Origin: Ischnura elegans
Taxonomy: Eukaryota; Arthropoda; Insecta; Odonata; Coenagrionidae
Assembly (NCBI RefSeq): GCF_921293095.1
Contig: NC_060259.1
Coordinates: forward strand, 76,008,120 to 76,072,119
DNA: 64,000 nt
Direction of reading: 5' to 3'
A program made the translations under genes and the position numbers. The notes beneath the pieces were generated by a model, which saw only the letters and a program-made list of their open reading frames with translations, ran no database searches and was not told where the DNA came from. Below are positions 23,361 through 36,900 of the stretch, in pieces. Each line of letters begins with the position of its first letter. The first letter of the stretch is position 1.

Positions 23361-24010
23361 GGGTGGTTTCATATTATTTTTTTATTGCCTATATCGGAAG
23401 ATTATTACTCCTGGAGTACGTATTTCACGCTTTTAGATTTTTAAATGACGATATCTATTTTTTGCGATTAAATGAAAAGTGAAAATTTTCAAGCGCGCGA
23501 AAACGCTACGGGTAAGGAAATCTCTCCGTGTGACGTATTTCTGGTTCCCCCTCCCGCCTTGTGAGGTGACCTTGATCGAGGCTCTGAGCGCTGATAGGAC
23601 GCAGGATGCTAGAGGGTAGCTGAGTACCTTGCTGGCTGGTAGCGCTTGGCTTAAAAAAGGTTTATTAATACCTTATCAAATGAAGAAAACTTTCCGACCT
23701 TAGCCAGTTTTAATAGGTGATTATTAAGACATGTTTCCCTGAGCTCTGCGCCTCATGCATGCATTGGTAATCTCAGACGATGTATAACTCCTATTTTCTC
23801 CTATAGAAACTAGGTCCCTGTGACGTCATGTGGAGTGGCATCGCATGGGCGCCAATCTGGCCCTTTTCAAATGAGGATAAAAATGGACCATTGCCATTCA
23901 TCTAAACCGGTATTTCTAAAACGAAATAATTTGTATATTATGAATACAGTAATTGTGGGTAACAAATCGCAATCAATGCCTTTCGGTTTCTTTGATGAAG
24001 GAAACTACCC
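23361..24010 (+). mobile_element. TA-flanked MITE, copy 1 (650 bp)
   Basis: Starts GGGTGGTTTC after TA and ends GAAACTACCC before TA. A second copy, in opposite orientation, is at 43142-43768. The body is closely similar over its length, including CGCTGATAGGACGCAGGATG and TTTCGGTTTCTTTGATGAAG. ORFs in it are short and not conserved. TA duplication fits a Tc1/mariner-type or similar transposase (inference). Confidence 0.7.
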
Positions 24011-25918
24011 TATTCTCGTGATGGAGAGGTTTGTCTGCCTTCACAGGTTTCCTTCCATAAGTACACCCTCCCCTCATGGCTTTCCAGTGCATTTAGCACA
24101 TTATCTGCAATTTCACAGCCAAATTTAGTGAAGGACCAGGTAGAGTCATCAAAAGATGAATGCCAGAGGCAATTATATGTCCACCCCTTTACCCCGGAGT
24201 TTCCCATTTCCGTCCTAATACTATACTCACCCTAGTCTGTGCAGTGCTGCACAATGACATTTGGTGGCTGAGAGAGTGTTTCGCATTGATAGGAAAAATT
24301 ATCATCGGTAGCAGGGGCGGAATATAGTCGTTTATTTTTTAGTAGGGGGTTCCGGACTTTCTGCGTTTCCTTGGCGGTATGCAATACCGTTATACATGCG
24401 ACTGCTTGGAAAAGAGGCTTGCATTAGAGAGCCAAAATTTTTCACGATGCACGGGTGTGCACTCAATGTGTGTGTGATGCTCTCTTCAACTGATGGCTTA
24501 ACGTATTCGGAATTCGCTGTGCTTGAAAATTTTCTTTCCGAAGACGAGATAAGCCATTGCGATGAGAAATGTTTCTCTCTCACACTCCGATGGCGTTGCC
24601 AACCCCTCGGAATCTGCCGATCGTATTGACCTATCGCCAAACTTTGTCAAAATCCCTAAAATTGCGGTAGGGGAGGGACAATAATAGAAATGAAAATAAT
24701 AAATTTAGCCTAGCCCACCTTCAGAGACATCAAGAACGCTTCGTAATGATTTCATTGGGACCCCCGGAAGTGCCGGAAAGCAAACTACCACCCTGCCCCC
24801 CTCCTGCGGGCGCCCATGGATGGGGTGGCATATTCAGTTAAGATACCTTGAGAGGGAGCAGATGGCCTTCAAAAAATCCTAGCTTTTCTGGGCTATGAGC
24901 CAGGTCCCTAGTGAGAGGTAGAACCCGGGTGAATTACAATCTAGAAAAACGTCACTCCATTCTTAAGGAGGGGGCAGATTCCACGGGTTGGGGGGGGGGG
25001 GGGGAGCGAGGATCCCACAGCTACTACGGGATTTTGAGGACTGCACCTGAGTTAATTACGTAGCTTTGGTTGGTTAAACATTCTCATTATATGCATTTTT
25101 CCGATGCATGGTTGAAGTACTTTGGCAAGACTCAGGTTTCTCTCCCTTCCACTCCGCCCAATGCCTAGAGAACCGATCTGAGCCGCAGATTCGTGAGAGA
25201 TGGATTTTATAAATCGATACAGAAGAATTCTTAAATATTGAATTCAATTGTTTTTACATGAATTTTTTTTTACATAAGGCTGACTTTTCTGAATGTTTGG
25301 AAAAATTGAATACAAATGTGTGAAACTGGTATTGTTGGTACCACTGGCATCCCGAATCTGGAATGTCGGGAACCAATCAGTGTCCTTCTTGCGGTGTGAC
25401 TAATGATCACGGGTGCAAGGGGTGCAAGAGACCAAAGATTATATACTCTAGAAAGATGTGTATGTACGTGTTAAAAATGACGTAGCAAGTTTTGGCCGCC
25501 TACTGTAGCGCCATCCTACTTTTGCAGCGGCCAAAAAAGTAACTTCGGCTATGCTAGAGCGCTAAATTCAAATTGAATAGCCTTTTTCCCCGCCCCCCTT
25601 TCCTAAGGATTACCAATATTACTATTTATTAACAACTCGGGCCAATGACCCGTTGTCATAGTTGATATCCATTACGGTTCGCTAGGGTGAAAACACTAAA
25701 AAAAAAATAATTGAGTAATACAAAGCACATTTATTAAGATTTCTTGCATATTACATTGTGATCACACTGCAGTAGCCTTTGACACAGAACAATAAAATGA
25801 TGCAAAACAATTATACAAAAAGATGGGATTATATCCACAAATGTGAAGTAACAATCAAATGTGCAACAGAAAAGTTTGAGAACTGCACCTCAACATTAAT
25901 AATGAAATGAATCCCTAA

Positions 25919-27573
25919 GGGTGCTATTCGTAGACGGCACTTTAAGCTAAAGTATACATTAGCTGGGCTAAAGTCTACTTTAGCCAGGCTAAAGTCTGCT
26001 TTCTCTGTTTCATAAACACCACTTTAGAAGAAAAATGGCAGAATTGTCACTTTACCGTAAAGTGCCCAACCGGAGCTCACTTAGGGTAAAGTGTTCTTTA
26101 CGGATGAATAAATATGGCTGCTTTTGAAGTTGAAATATGAAGATATTTGGGTTACGGAAATTAATAGGAATTAATTCTTTGGTGAGACTCAGCAGAAGAC
26201 AGGCATATTTCAAGAAATAACCAGACACGTAATGTGTCTCTCTTTCCGGAAAATATATCGAGTCAGTATTGCTGGAGATGACCCATTACTTCTGCAGTTG
26301 AACTCTATTAGTTGTTATACTACCTAGGACATTTTTACGATTATGTGATAATTACAGCACAGTAAGTGGTTGAATAGGTTGGCATAATTTGTGTTGATTT
26401 TTAAAACAAGCTAATTATGTTCTTAGGTTATGCATGTGTATATATTCTAGAATTTCCCCCCTAGAAATGATAGCAAATTTCTGTTTATATTGGAGCCAAT
26501 GGTCCTCTTAAGCAGACTTGATTTTCATATCGTTTGGCAAACCAAATGCTATTTTCTAAACGTTTCATTGTATTTTAAGCGTTTTCATTCCATAATTGCT
26601 TTATGTACTCTTTCCACATGCCTCCATATTATGTTAACATTTTCTTGTTTCTGTCATTTTGAAACTAGAGAGTTTTTGTTTCGTTTTTCGATTAGTCATT
26701 TGAATGTTTACAATGATGAAATAGTATCTTGCCATGAAAGGCAGCAATAAATAAGTAAAACATACTTTCCTTCATAGTCATATTATCTGCAGCTAAGCAA
26801 TATTTTATCGAGGATGTATATACATACAGCCGCATACATCAACATCCCAAGAATTAAAATACTGGTAAGAACAAAAAAATTCAATAAACACCAATACCTA
26901 CTTCAAAATATGCGTCCACCTGAGACAACCACTGATTGGAAAATCTTCAAATTGATTACTACAGTTTCAAGTTAACGTGAGAGAATTTCACTATTTCACC
27001 CACCTTCAATGAACTTATACCATCAAACTTCGACTAACATGTAGTCCAAACAACCGTGTGCAGTTAAACAGGCAAGATTATCATAAAATGATGTGAATAT
27101 ATCAGCATTTGTATCTTTACTTTGCTGAAAACATCGAAGTGCATTTCCAATGCAGGAAGCTAATTAAAAGTGAGCTTTTATTCACCTAACTCAGTCATTA
27201 TCATACAAAAAAGTTAGTGGGGAAAAGCTTCGGACAACGCAGTATTAATTTACATCTGCACACAAAATGAGAGAACGAGAAAATGTAGCTTAATAAAATC
27301 TTTGCACAATACAACATGGAAACCTAGTCCCCAAAAACCTGTAAACAACTTAGCAATTCATATCCTGAGTCAACTTTTTGTTAACCTTTATGAAGCGTTC
27401 ATTGCCAACACTCAAAATTTCAATGCCTGATCGAGACTTAAGCAGCTACAGTTCCACTTTATAAAGTGAGATCCTGGGGATGCCTTTGAAGTGAACTTTA
27501 GCTAAATTCTCACTTTACCGTAAAAAGAGACTTTGTAAAGTGAGGAATTTTAGTGTCTCTATGAATCGCACCC
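25919..27573. mobile_element. 1.66-kb non-autonomous element, Harbinger-like ends
   Basis: Left end GGGTGCTATTCGTAGACGGC; reverse complement of the right end GGGTGCGATTCATAGAGACA. Flanked by TAA on the left and TTA on the right, near to but not an exact 3-bp duplication. The subterminal zones are rich in ACTTTA/TAAAGT motifs (CTAAAGTCTACTTTAGCC, CACTTTACCGTAAAG). No transposase ORF is visible. PIF/Harbinger is the best guess from the ends. Confidence 0.55.
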
Positions 27574-27946
27574 TTAAATGCTTTTTTACCCCAAAAACAC
27601 TTTGTATGGCACTGCATAACATAATAAATAAAAATGTAAATGAAATACAAAGATTTCTTAAAAATCTAATGGCACAATTAAGTGGTCATGATCCCAATTG
27701 GTTACGCATCATTGTAATTCCAAATACATACAGCTACACCATTGATATAAAAACACTGACAATAAGATGGCCTGTAGGCAAAGATAAGGAATACCTTAGA
27801 TGTACACCATGGCAATGTCAAAAATTTTACTTTTGCATATTTTCCTATTAAGGTTATTAATTTGGTTAAGAGCAAAGCTTCATTTCCATGTCCATTGCCG
27901 CAGGAGAAATCTGCAGGTTGAACCACTTCAGCAACTTCAGTTTCAA

Positions 27947-30245
27947 GATACTGTCAGAGCAAACAAAAAATATATAAAAATATGTCACCCAATAAAAAGC
28001 AGGTACTCATAAAGATGAATGCGAAAGTACATTAGCAATCCCATCAAGTTGATTACATACCTCTAAGCTCCATGCCTTGGAATGTTAGAAATCCAATGGA
28101 ATTTTTCAATATTCAATCCCATTCATCAGTTTAACTGCTCCATTATCCTGATCTAAGGTTTCACATTGTACTTGGGTGATGAATGACATCAATTCAGATA
28201 CTGTCAAGGTAAAAAAAAAGATAAATGACAATATGTTACCTGGTAAAAGAGAGATGGCCATAGATATGAATATCAAAGTACATAGTCAATTCCATCAAGT
28301 TCAACACGAGCCATTCCATATCAATGCAAAATAAAGTGTTTACCTCACCATTTTAGATTTTGTGGAAATTTGTTACGATGATTGCAAGTGCTGGAGCAAT
28401 AATTACCAAATTTTCAATTTTTTATCTGAAGCAGTTACAGAAATATGGCTAAGTAATATTTTCATAAACTGACAAAAAAGGGAGAACAAATATTTTTCAT
28501 CACTCTTTGTGCTGTCTTAATTGAGCTGCAGAGATGGGAAAGGTGTCATATACCAACATTTTGTACACTATTTCCAGTGAGATACAAGTATTAGATAGAA
28601 AGTTTTGCAGAAGGGTTATGCAACATTCTTTCAAGTTCTCTGCTGTATTTATCCATCTGAAGATGGCATGTATAGCAGGCATTCCAGTCTGCTTCTTCAG
28701 GCTGGAAGTCAAGGTTCAAATGAAAAAAAATGTCAACCGAATTAAAAAATCAGCTTGAGTTGACATAAATAAAATGGACAAGTGCCTATTCAGAAACACC
28801 TAAAGTGGGGGAACTTGAAAATTTGGAGAGTGAGATGTTTCAAATTTGATGACTCTCGACATTTAAAGAATATTCTTTTGACAGGTGGAACATCTAAATT
28901 AAGTCATAACTTAGGAGTTTGAGACATAATGCAATAGAACCTCTGATGATAAAATAGATGCACATGACTAAGGGCCTATCTGAGGCTTTCGGAGTCCGTA
29001 CTTCACAAGACTTAATCTACAACCAGATAATGAACGACTATCTTGTTTCTCTGTTGGTGAGACTTTTTCCTTACATTTTTATTGAAGATAAAATTAAGTA
29101 CCACATGGCTAAGCTATTACATTATGTCATGATGATGATCAAATCTGTTGAGTGATTCATTTATTAGCTTAATTATTAGCTGGACTGAGTGGCCACACCC
29201 CACTTGTGAATATTCAACTCAACAAATCATAAAATGAATGAGTGACAATGCCAAGCAAAATGTGGCATAGAAAATAACTTAAGTAATAACAAGCAATGCA
29301 GTGTAAAATAGCATTTCAACTGATCACCAATTGATTGAAACATACGTACATAATTCTGAATATTGCCCTTGAGAAACTGTTACACCTAAAACTTTGCAAG
29401 ACTCCCTTGAAGTAAATTTAAATTTAACATGTTCCACTCTGACTGTAAAATTCAGTTCATTACTGTAACCTTACTCAGACTAGATCATTTAATGTGATCT
29501 GTAAAACTGGAATTAGCATAAAATAACCTGCAACATGGCCTCCATTAGGCAACCAGCTCTCTAGCTCCATTAGGACTACCACAAGTATAGCTGAAACAAC
29601 ACCATTAATGTATGAGCCAGTTTTTCCAAACATAAGAATTCTTATTCCATAAAGAAACTTATATCAATTTTAAAATTTGGTAGATATTTAGTATCAGAAC
29701 CAGCTATGGGTGTACCACTTTTGAACAATATTAAAATTACGATTTTTCAACAGTAAAGGGCACCCAACAGTTCAGAACCTCAATCATACAAATCCAATGT
29801 CTCACGATAGAAGAGGATAATGAATGAAACCATTGACTACACAGCGAAGAAAAAAAGTTCTACTAGAGAAAGACTCCAGTTCAGATCAAAGGGGATGTAA
29901 TCGTAAAATTAAATTTCAAAGATCATTACCTATTCCATTGCGTTGAAATTTATCCAAAAATCACACCCCAACATGATAGAAATCCAAGGGCATTTTACAA
30001 CAGATCTTGCCAATATTCACTTAACCATGTCCAGCATACAAAGCCAATGTCTCATGCTATACGCGACTGATGAATTATAGCATAAATTTCACTGTGAAGA
30101 AAAAAAATAAGATAGGTTCCCATTCGAAGAGGTCATATTCATAGAATGTAATTAGAGTTCTTACCTATTTCATTGAGTTGATCTTTATCCAACATTCACA
30201 CCTCAACATGATAGAAATTCAATTCAAGGGCACATCCTTCCTTAC
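27947..30245. repeat. Degenerate tandem repeats of about 235-250 bp
   Basis: GATACTGTCA...CCATCAAGTT recurs with a 250-bp shift (27947 and 28197). Further right, TTACCTATTCCATTG...AACATGATAGAAAT recurs with a 235-bp shift (29926 and 30161), accompanied by CCAATGTCTCA.G at about 29788 and 30041. Units are strongly diverged and interrupted, and carry no open frame. Confidence 0.5.
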
Positions 30246-30599
30246 TCAAATATCGAACATCCATAATTATTTCCACTTATTTTCATGTTTTAATTGTCCA
30301 GATAACGAGATAACTGAGTAATATTGGTAATACCTCGAGCAAAACGAATGTTTCTGTCAACAAAAACATAGGCAGGTAAAGCAACTGCACAATGTTCGCA
30401 TAGTACAGTGGAGTAGGTTACTTTTGCACAATATGCATTAATCCGTATAAAATATCGTTCATATGTATCCGCAGATAACATTACACAATATTAAAATATG
30501 TTTCTTCCGCTGCACTGCTCTTTATTTTGCCAATGAAAAGTAATTCACACTAAAAGGATTATGTTGGTAATAGCATGAAGGATATCGAATAGGATGCTG

Positions 30600-30879
30600 A
30601 ACTTGATGAATTTTCACTAGCGCCCCAGGTCTTCACGCGGTGTCTTATCCACAACATTAGGTAAGCCGGCGGCCTATACTTCTTTCACGGCCTTGCAAGA
30701 GACCTTCATATGTGATGTTGGGAAGTGGTTGACAGTTCGAAGGAGTAGTGAGAGATAGTTGTGGAAAATTCGCGGCAGTGAGCACTTGTGTTGTTAGTCT
30801 TTAAGGTTTCGACGGTGTAGAAATTGCGTTCAATTTTGAGCTGTTGTCCTCCTGATCGTGTCAAACTCTAAAAAGCAAA
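30600..30879 (+). promoter_or_regulatory. Presumed syntenin promoter and 5' UTR
   Basis: It is GC-richer than its surroundings, with several CpG (for example CTTCACGCGGTGTC, GCCGGCGGCC, ATTCGCGGCAG), directly upstream of the syntenin ATG. No TATA box is evident, so the exact start site cannot be read. Confidence 0.4.
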
Positions 30880-30930
30880 ATGTCGCTATATCCGTCGTTG
30901 GAAGATATGAAAGTCGATCAGATGTACAAG
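30880..30930 (+). CDS. SDCBP: Syntenin exon 1
   Basis: Encodes [17 protein letters not shown] in 17 codons. The ATG context is GCAAAATGTCG. The donor is GTTAGA, phase 0. It contains the first LYPXL motif. Confidence 0.95.
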
Positions 30931-33900
30931 GTTAGAATTGAGTCTAGTAAATATTAGATCAAGCGGAATTGACGTGTTTAATCTTACCATCTCCTTTTTC
31001 AATTAGGCACAGGTCAATCATGGCAGTCAAGGTAATTCTCAAGTGCCCCAGCTAGCGTTGGAGGCGACTAACAGTGTTGCTCTCTATCCTGCATTGAACG
31101 AATTCATGGGTTTAGAATTGCCTAGTGAATGGAATGGCCAGAATAATGCAGTCGCCGTTCCTCAATCGGTAAGATTTTAGTTCATATCATCCTGTTTAAC
31201 GTTGTGTCACAATATTTGTGTTACATCAAAGTCTTCCATCTCTATTACAGCACGCTCCTGTTGTGTCTGGTGGGCATACGGTTTCCAATATGATAGCACC
31301 CATATCTGGGCAATCCCAAGGTCTCATTCGTGCACAAGTTTCACATGGAATACGCGAGGTAAATATACTTGGTTTTCGAGTTCTTCGATTGGTGACTCAG
31401 TTACCGACACGTCAAAAGAGTTTTTTTTTTGCAAAAAGCATGTTAAATACAACCGTATACTTTACATGTATGCATTTACATTTTTGCCCTTTTGTTTGGT
31501 TTGGATTCCGTTCTTTGTATTTATCGCTCATTATCTCTTATTGGATAATGGGCCCTACACTCTAACAGAAATGATTCATTGTATTATGTAATAGTTTAGT
31601 AAATGACGGCGTGAGGATTAAATTCTGCATTAAATGGGAATTAATTGGCTGCTTGTGTCGGTTAATTTAAGTGAAACCCATTTTAATGGTATTTTGAGTG
31701 GGAATAGGTATTCTCATATTCAAGTGTCACAAATGTTCATTAGCTATCGATAATGCAATCCAAACAATTTTAAAGGTGTATTGTGAATTCATTAATGACA
31801 CAGGAAGACAACATCTTGCTGTCTTTTAAATAATGTAAAGTTCATCCATATGTCTCAATCACATGTCGTGTATGAAGTCAATAAATTGCACTATGAAAAA
31901 ACGTTTTCCAAAAAATCAAGTTAGATATTCAATGAAAACATAGTACAGTTTTGCCTACTAGTCATTCACAAAGCAAGATTCTCTTTTTTACCTGGAACCC
32001 ATTCTGGACTTGCCCACTGTCAAATAATGTTTTTTCTGGGGCACACATTACCCTTTTATCCAGTACAACATGCAGTCAATTTGAAATTTTAATTCTGTCA
32101 AGGGTAGGTGGTGACAAAGGGTAACGGTTCTCAATGTTCTCAGGGAAAGGCGACAGTTGGAATTTTATTAGGTGTGCTTGTTAAATCCTGCCAAAATATA
32201 TGGAATACTCATTGGCAGTTAGGGATTATAATTTATAGTGTTTGCTTATGAAAAGCTTTGCAGGTAAAAACACATTTTCTTGTGACAGTAACATACCTCC
32301 TTGATTGCTTTTGAAGATTTCTCTCTACCCAAGTAAGAAATCTGATGTACCACATTGAAATTAACCCCTCAAGCATGCGCAATGTAGCATCAGTGTCTAG
32401 TCAGTTCCATGCCGGCAGGGTTCGTGTAATTAGAGACTTTAAAATCACGCAGGGAGCTTTAATTTAAGTGACAAAAATGACTTTGTCCAGACGTTTACTT
32501 AAATTTCTTGAGTCTGTCCATTTCTTGTATTATGTGAATATATCCGAGGATTTCCTTCACTCTTTCTTGTTACCTGTATGCTATATGTTTTTGTTTACAC
32601 ACTCTATAAGTGACAGGTGATATTTCTAGCCATCCACTGTGCAAGGGGTGACAAACGGAAGGAAGGTCTGGGGAATTCCTCCCCCCCCCCCCTCTCCCCC
32701 ATCTAAGGTTTTGGAGATTTTGGAAATTTGGGATTTTCTAAACTCAAAAGTAGTGATTTAGGCTTATTCTTATATAAAAAAAGACAATACACCCATGCCT
32801 TGGATGAAAGCTTCTCGGGTTTCGGGAAGCTTTCATCCACGCTATTCACCGGGAAAAGCTCAGATTCTTCATCACCCATGCCTCACTTAGCGCAAGGGAT
32901 GCGTTCCTTGGGGCCTTTGCGCTAATTGAATTTGTGTTATATGAGAGCTTTTTAACATTGGGAAGATTGGGATGCGTTCCTGGTAGCATAAGTGTTGGGT
33001 ATAGAATTTCCTGTAAACCATTCCTATTAATAGCCTTAGTAGTATTTATGTAAACATTTATAGTTTAACATATCTTTAATGATAGTAGGCACGCATTCAA
33101 AGATGTTTCTTCCCATTAGAAAAAATTCTTATGTGCATTTGAAACTCCCTCCTTACAGGCAGGTGGGCTAATATCTAGGAAAAATGCATGCTCTCTCGGG
33201 GGTTAGTAATGCATTGCGGGCAGTTGACAAATTTCAAACCAGTCTAAAAATAATTATTGTGTCACCAAGGCCCTTTTGTTGCTCATCCAATGGACAGGAA
33301 AGTGCTACTTTTAATATCATTTCATTGCTCATGGAGTTTGTGAATGATAAATCATAACTGGCTTTAATTTGAAGTCTCCCGAGGCATTAGAAGCTACGAG
33401 CAACGGTCTTTAAATGCCTTGAAATCTGACCCAGGTTTTTCTTTCCTGAAAATGTATGAAAGAGATTGGATTCTTTTCCACAACAATGTCGTCCCGTCAA
33501 GATTAAAAACAAGTTGAGGGAGAAAGTAGCCACTTTCAATCACAGCTTGAATTTCATCAGAAAATGTTGCAGCAACTGCGCTAAAAGCACTTGCAGGTTC
33601 AACTGTTATCGCCCCACTGAAAATACCTGCTCGCTGTTTAAAATTTTGGAAACAACTTGAGCTTTCACTAAAAGTCTCGTAGCAGTTGTCACACTAGTCT
33701 TCTTTTACAGATTTAAATAAAGCCACAGCTTTTTCACAAATAACTGCCTGAGATAAAGGAAATCATTTGACCATTTATTATAAATCTAGGTGAATAGAAA
33801 TTTTTCCGTTTTTTTCCAGCAAGAAACTTCACATAAGTGTTGACCACTTGGCTGAAGTTGGTGCAGCTGGTGTCACTGACGTTTTACCTGATGTGTCACT

Positions 33901-36900
33901 TACATTTTTAACTTCGTCTTTATTCAGAATAAGATGTCGGGAGTTTAAACTTATGTTCTATATGGCTTTCACCCTCTCCAATTTCAAAGCAATTGAACAC
34001 TTTCAATTTCTCTTCCAGGTTTATGGTTTTTCTTGATAACAGTTTTATTTTTCTATCTGCATTCCTATTTTTTTGCCATTGTTCGCTTGATTGTAACTCC
34101 ATTTGGCTCTATCAAGATTACCTTTTGAACAACTGCCCCACTGTATTCCTGAGATGCTGGGGGCCTACGACTGCTGGGAGGGAAAGAAGCCAATGTGTTT
34201 GAGACTCTCTGACCCTTTTACGTGCTGATGCTATTCATAGGCAACTCACCCACCGCTCCATTTCTCTCCTGTGAATACCGATGACCTTGGAGGCTTTAGG
34301 GTGGACCTTATATGTGGAAGTCAACTAGCCCGATAACCTATGATGGCAAAAATTACGTCTCATACCACAATGCTTTCAAAAAACACATTTTCACGTGTTC
34401 CAAACCTAATTAATGATATAAATTAGCTTATGTTATTCTGTAATGGAGATGAGATAAATTACTTCTGTAGGTCAGCTGTCCAGATCGCATGATGAGTAAT
34501 GCTTTTGGCCATTGCACAGCAATGGATTTCAGCGAATATATAAACAAAGTAGAAGATTTGAGGCAAGCAAAAGAAAGTCTTTTAATATATGTAAAATGAG
34601 AGCATTTTTGTGTGTACTTAGGGCAAATTCATGTTTATTCAAGAGAATGTCTCAAGGTCTCTTAGGCTGAGGGGTGTTGGGGTGTTTCCCCGAGGAACGA
34701 ATTTGCTCTATATCAAAATTGTGCTACGCAAGGCAAAAGTGTACTGAGTACTTGTAGTAGGTTGTTTTATTAGTACCTAAGCCTCAAAAGTAGGCCCTAA
34801 GTTTAAAACTAATTTGTATTTTATTAATTGTGTGCTAACATTTGAAGGCCCTACTGAAAGGGTTATTACAGTGGAACCTCGATCTACCGTTTTTCAGGGG
34901 GATGAATGAAAAAAACGATCGATGCGGGAATGTTTGTCCGGGTTGCCTATGTCCCAGGAAACGCTTGATTTTTGCGAATTATGATATTCATTAATGGATT
35001 CAAATAAGATTCGAAACACTTAGGTCATATTGTTGATTTGAATTATATCTCTTTCAGATATACTAAAGGAACACGCCGCCTTGCGAAAAAATGTTTGCAC
35101 TCCACTCGGAATTTTCACTGCTATTTCACTGTAAAAATTCTTATCCATCAAATGCCATTTCAAGCACACGCATTTACGAGAAAAATGTGCGTGTTATGCC
35201 TCAAACAACTGATTTCGCCGTCGCATTGATTGGATATGAGATGGATCAAGAAGGCCAAAAATAGTTTATTATTTGCAATGTTCCTTTCTAGCAATTAAAT
35301 TTTTAATATGATTGAGGTAATGTGGCATTAATTGTCAGCGGCACGCCCACCTGATCCTCTGCTTCATCCCATTTCTCGTTTTCACCAGGGATCTCGCTCT
35401 ACCCCACCCCTGCCGTCATGTGCTAGCAGACATACTGAGGCATTCTGCAATATTCGCTCATTTCTAGCCTGGATTCTTTTCTTCATCTTCAATTATTTTC
35501 AGTCCATCTTTTAAAGTTCTCACTTGTGTCTTTGGAAGGGCCATGGTCCGAAGACGAATAAGAATAAAACTTATAAAAATGAAACCAGACTCTATTGAAC
35601 CCACACAGAAAACACTTGCTGGTTTTAAGTCAACCTACCCTGGAAAGTACGGAACCACTCGTACGAGGTGAAGTTCGGCACTAATGCTATTGCGTACGGC
35701 GTAAGCAGAGCTTACTGCAGAGAGTGAAGCATGACCATATGACTGCCCACTCATTTCTAACAATAAGTAGCGTAGCTCTATATGAGTAGATGAATTCAGA
35801 TTGCTAGTAAGGAGAAACAAAACAAATATCCTGAGAAGACATCGCTTCGTTAGCAACTCAGACAAGTGAGGCGTGTAGCATAATCCGTAAATTGTAACCA
35901 GACGCCCTGTTTTCGAAAAAAAATCTGCCTCGACTACCGTGAAGCTCACTATCAGCTGCTAGGATATCCATATTCGCCAGAAATCACCATCGTATTATTT
36001 CAACTATTGCCTTGCTTAAAATGCTTAAATAACGTTAGAAATACGTCGTGTTTGGTATCATTCTTTTTTTAATTACATGCGCATCACTAATATCTCAATC
36101 TAACAAAAGTATAATACCAATTGCCAAAATTAATTTTTAGACACCTTTTGGGGTAATTGGTCATTCATGCAGCAGTTGACCTCCAGAAGTGGGGATCTTT
36201 GAAGCGAGTCGGTTAAAAAAGTCAGCGGTCAAGAAAGGGGGAGGCGTGAAAAAGGTTTCTTTTGTCCTTGAGTAACTTGATATTTTCTTTCGAAGCTAAG
36301 GTCTTCGTAATACGATCCCTGCTCGAGCTGGGACTTTTTTATTTCCGAGAAGAGGAAAGCTTCAGACGGGGGGAGACGAGTGATGAATGGAGGGGGATAC
36401 TGGATCTTGGGAAATACGCTAACGTAACTATCCCACGGCACTCAGCTTTTTCCTATCGTATTTCAATCTCCTGGGAAAGATTCAAACTATATGTCTGTTG
36501 TTATTAGCCATAAATAACACGTTGTAAACACTTTGTCTCATTTTCGTCAAACGATGGATGCGGGAAAATTATACGACGGGACCGCGATCTTCAAACGATC
36601 GATGCGGGAAAACAATACTTCCGGGAACGATAGATGCGGGGAAAAATTACATTGTCTTTATGGAACTTAATTTGGCACCAGGAGCGGCGAATGATGAATG
36701 CAGGAAAACGATCAATGCAGGAACGATAGATCGGGGTTCCACTGTATGTCTTTCCTTCCTGAGCTAGTGAAAAAAGTGAGTTCATCCTGCCTTTGAAAAT
36801 TAAATCCCTGGCCTTGGTTTAATCCATTGAAGAAGATGTGATAATTTAGTAAGGATTAGTTTTAATTAAAAGATAAGTGAAGATTTCTCTCATGTTGGGG

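Larger units (their letters stand above)
19469..30879. other. Intergenic region between macoilin and syntenin
   Basis: About 11.4 kb between two divergently transcribed genes. The sequence just right of 19468 is the presumed macoilin 5' UTR/promoter, and about 30600-30879 is GC-richer with several CpG and is the likely syntenin promoter/5' UTR. Between them are the repeats listed separately and no convincing exon. 24.0-25.9 kb holds G- and C-runs (for example about 24987-25003) and sequence such as CGGGCGCCCATGG that looks like transposon ends. Confidence 0.65.

Noticed and set aside
24332-24640. Overlapping 102- and 77-codon ORFs on opposite strands
   Set aside because: Neither resembles a known protein, and the flanks carry GGGGCGG and GGGCGCCC motifs typical of transposon ends.
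27947-30245. CRISPR-like or exon-duplication array
   Set aside because: Units are long, diverged and non-coding on both strands; this is a eukaryotic degenerate tandem repeat.
31202-31591. 129-codon plus-strand ORF
   Set aside because: Out-of-frame reading across syntenin exon 3 and its introns; exon 3 in the adjacent frame matches the family.
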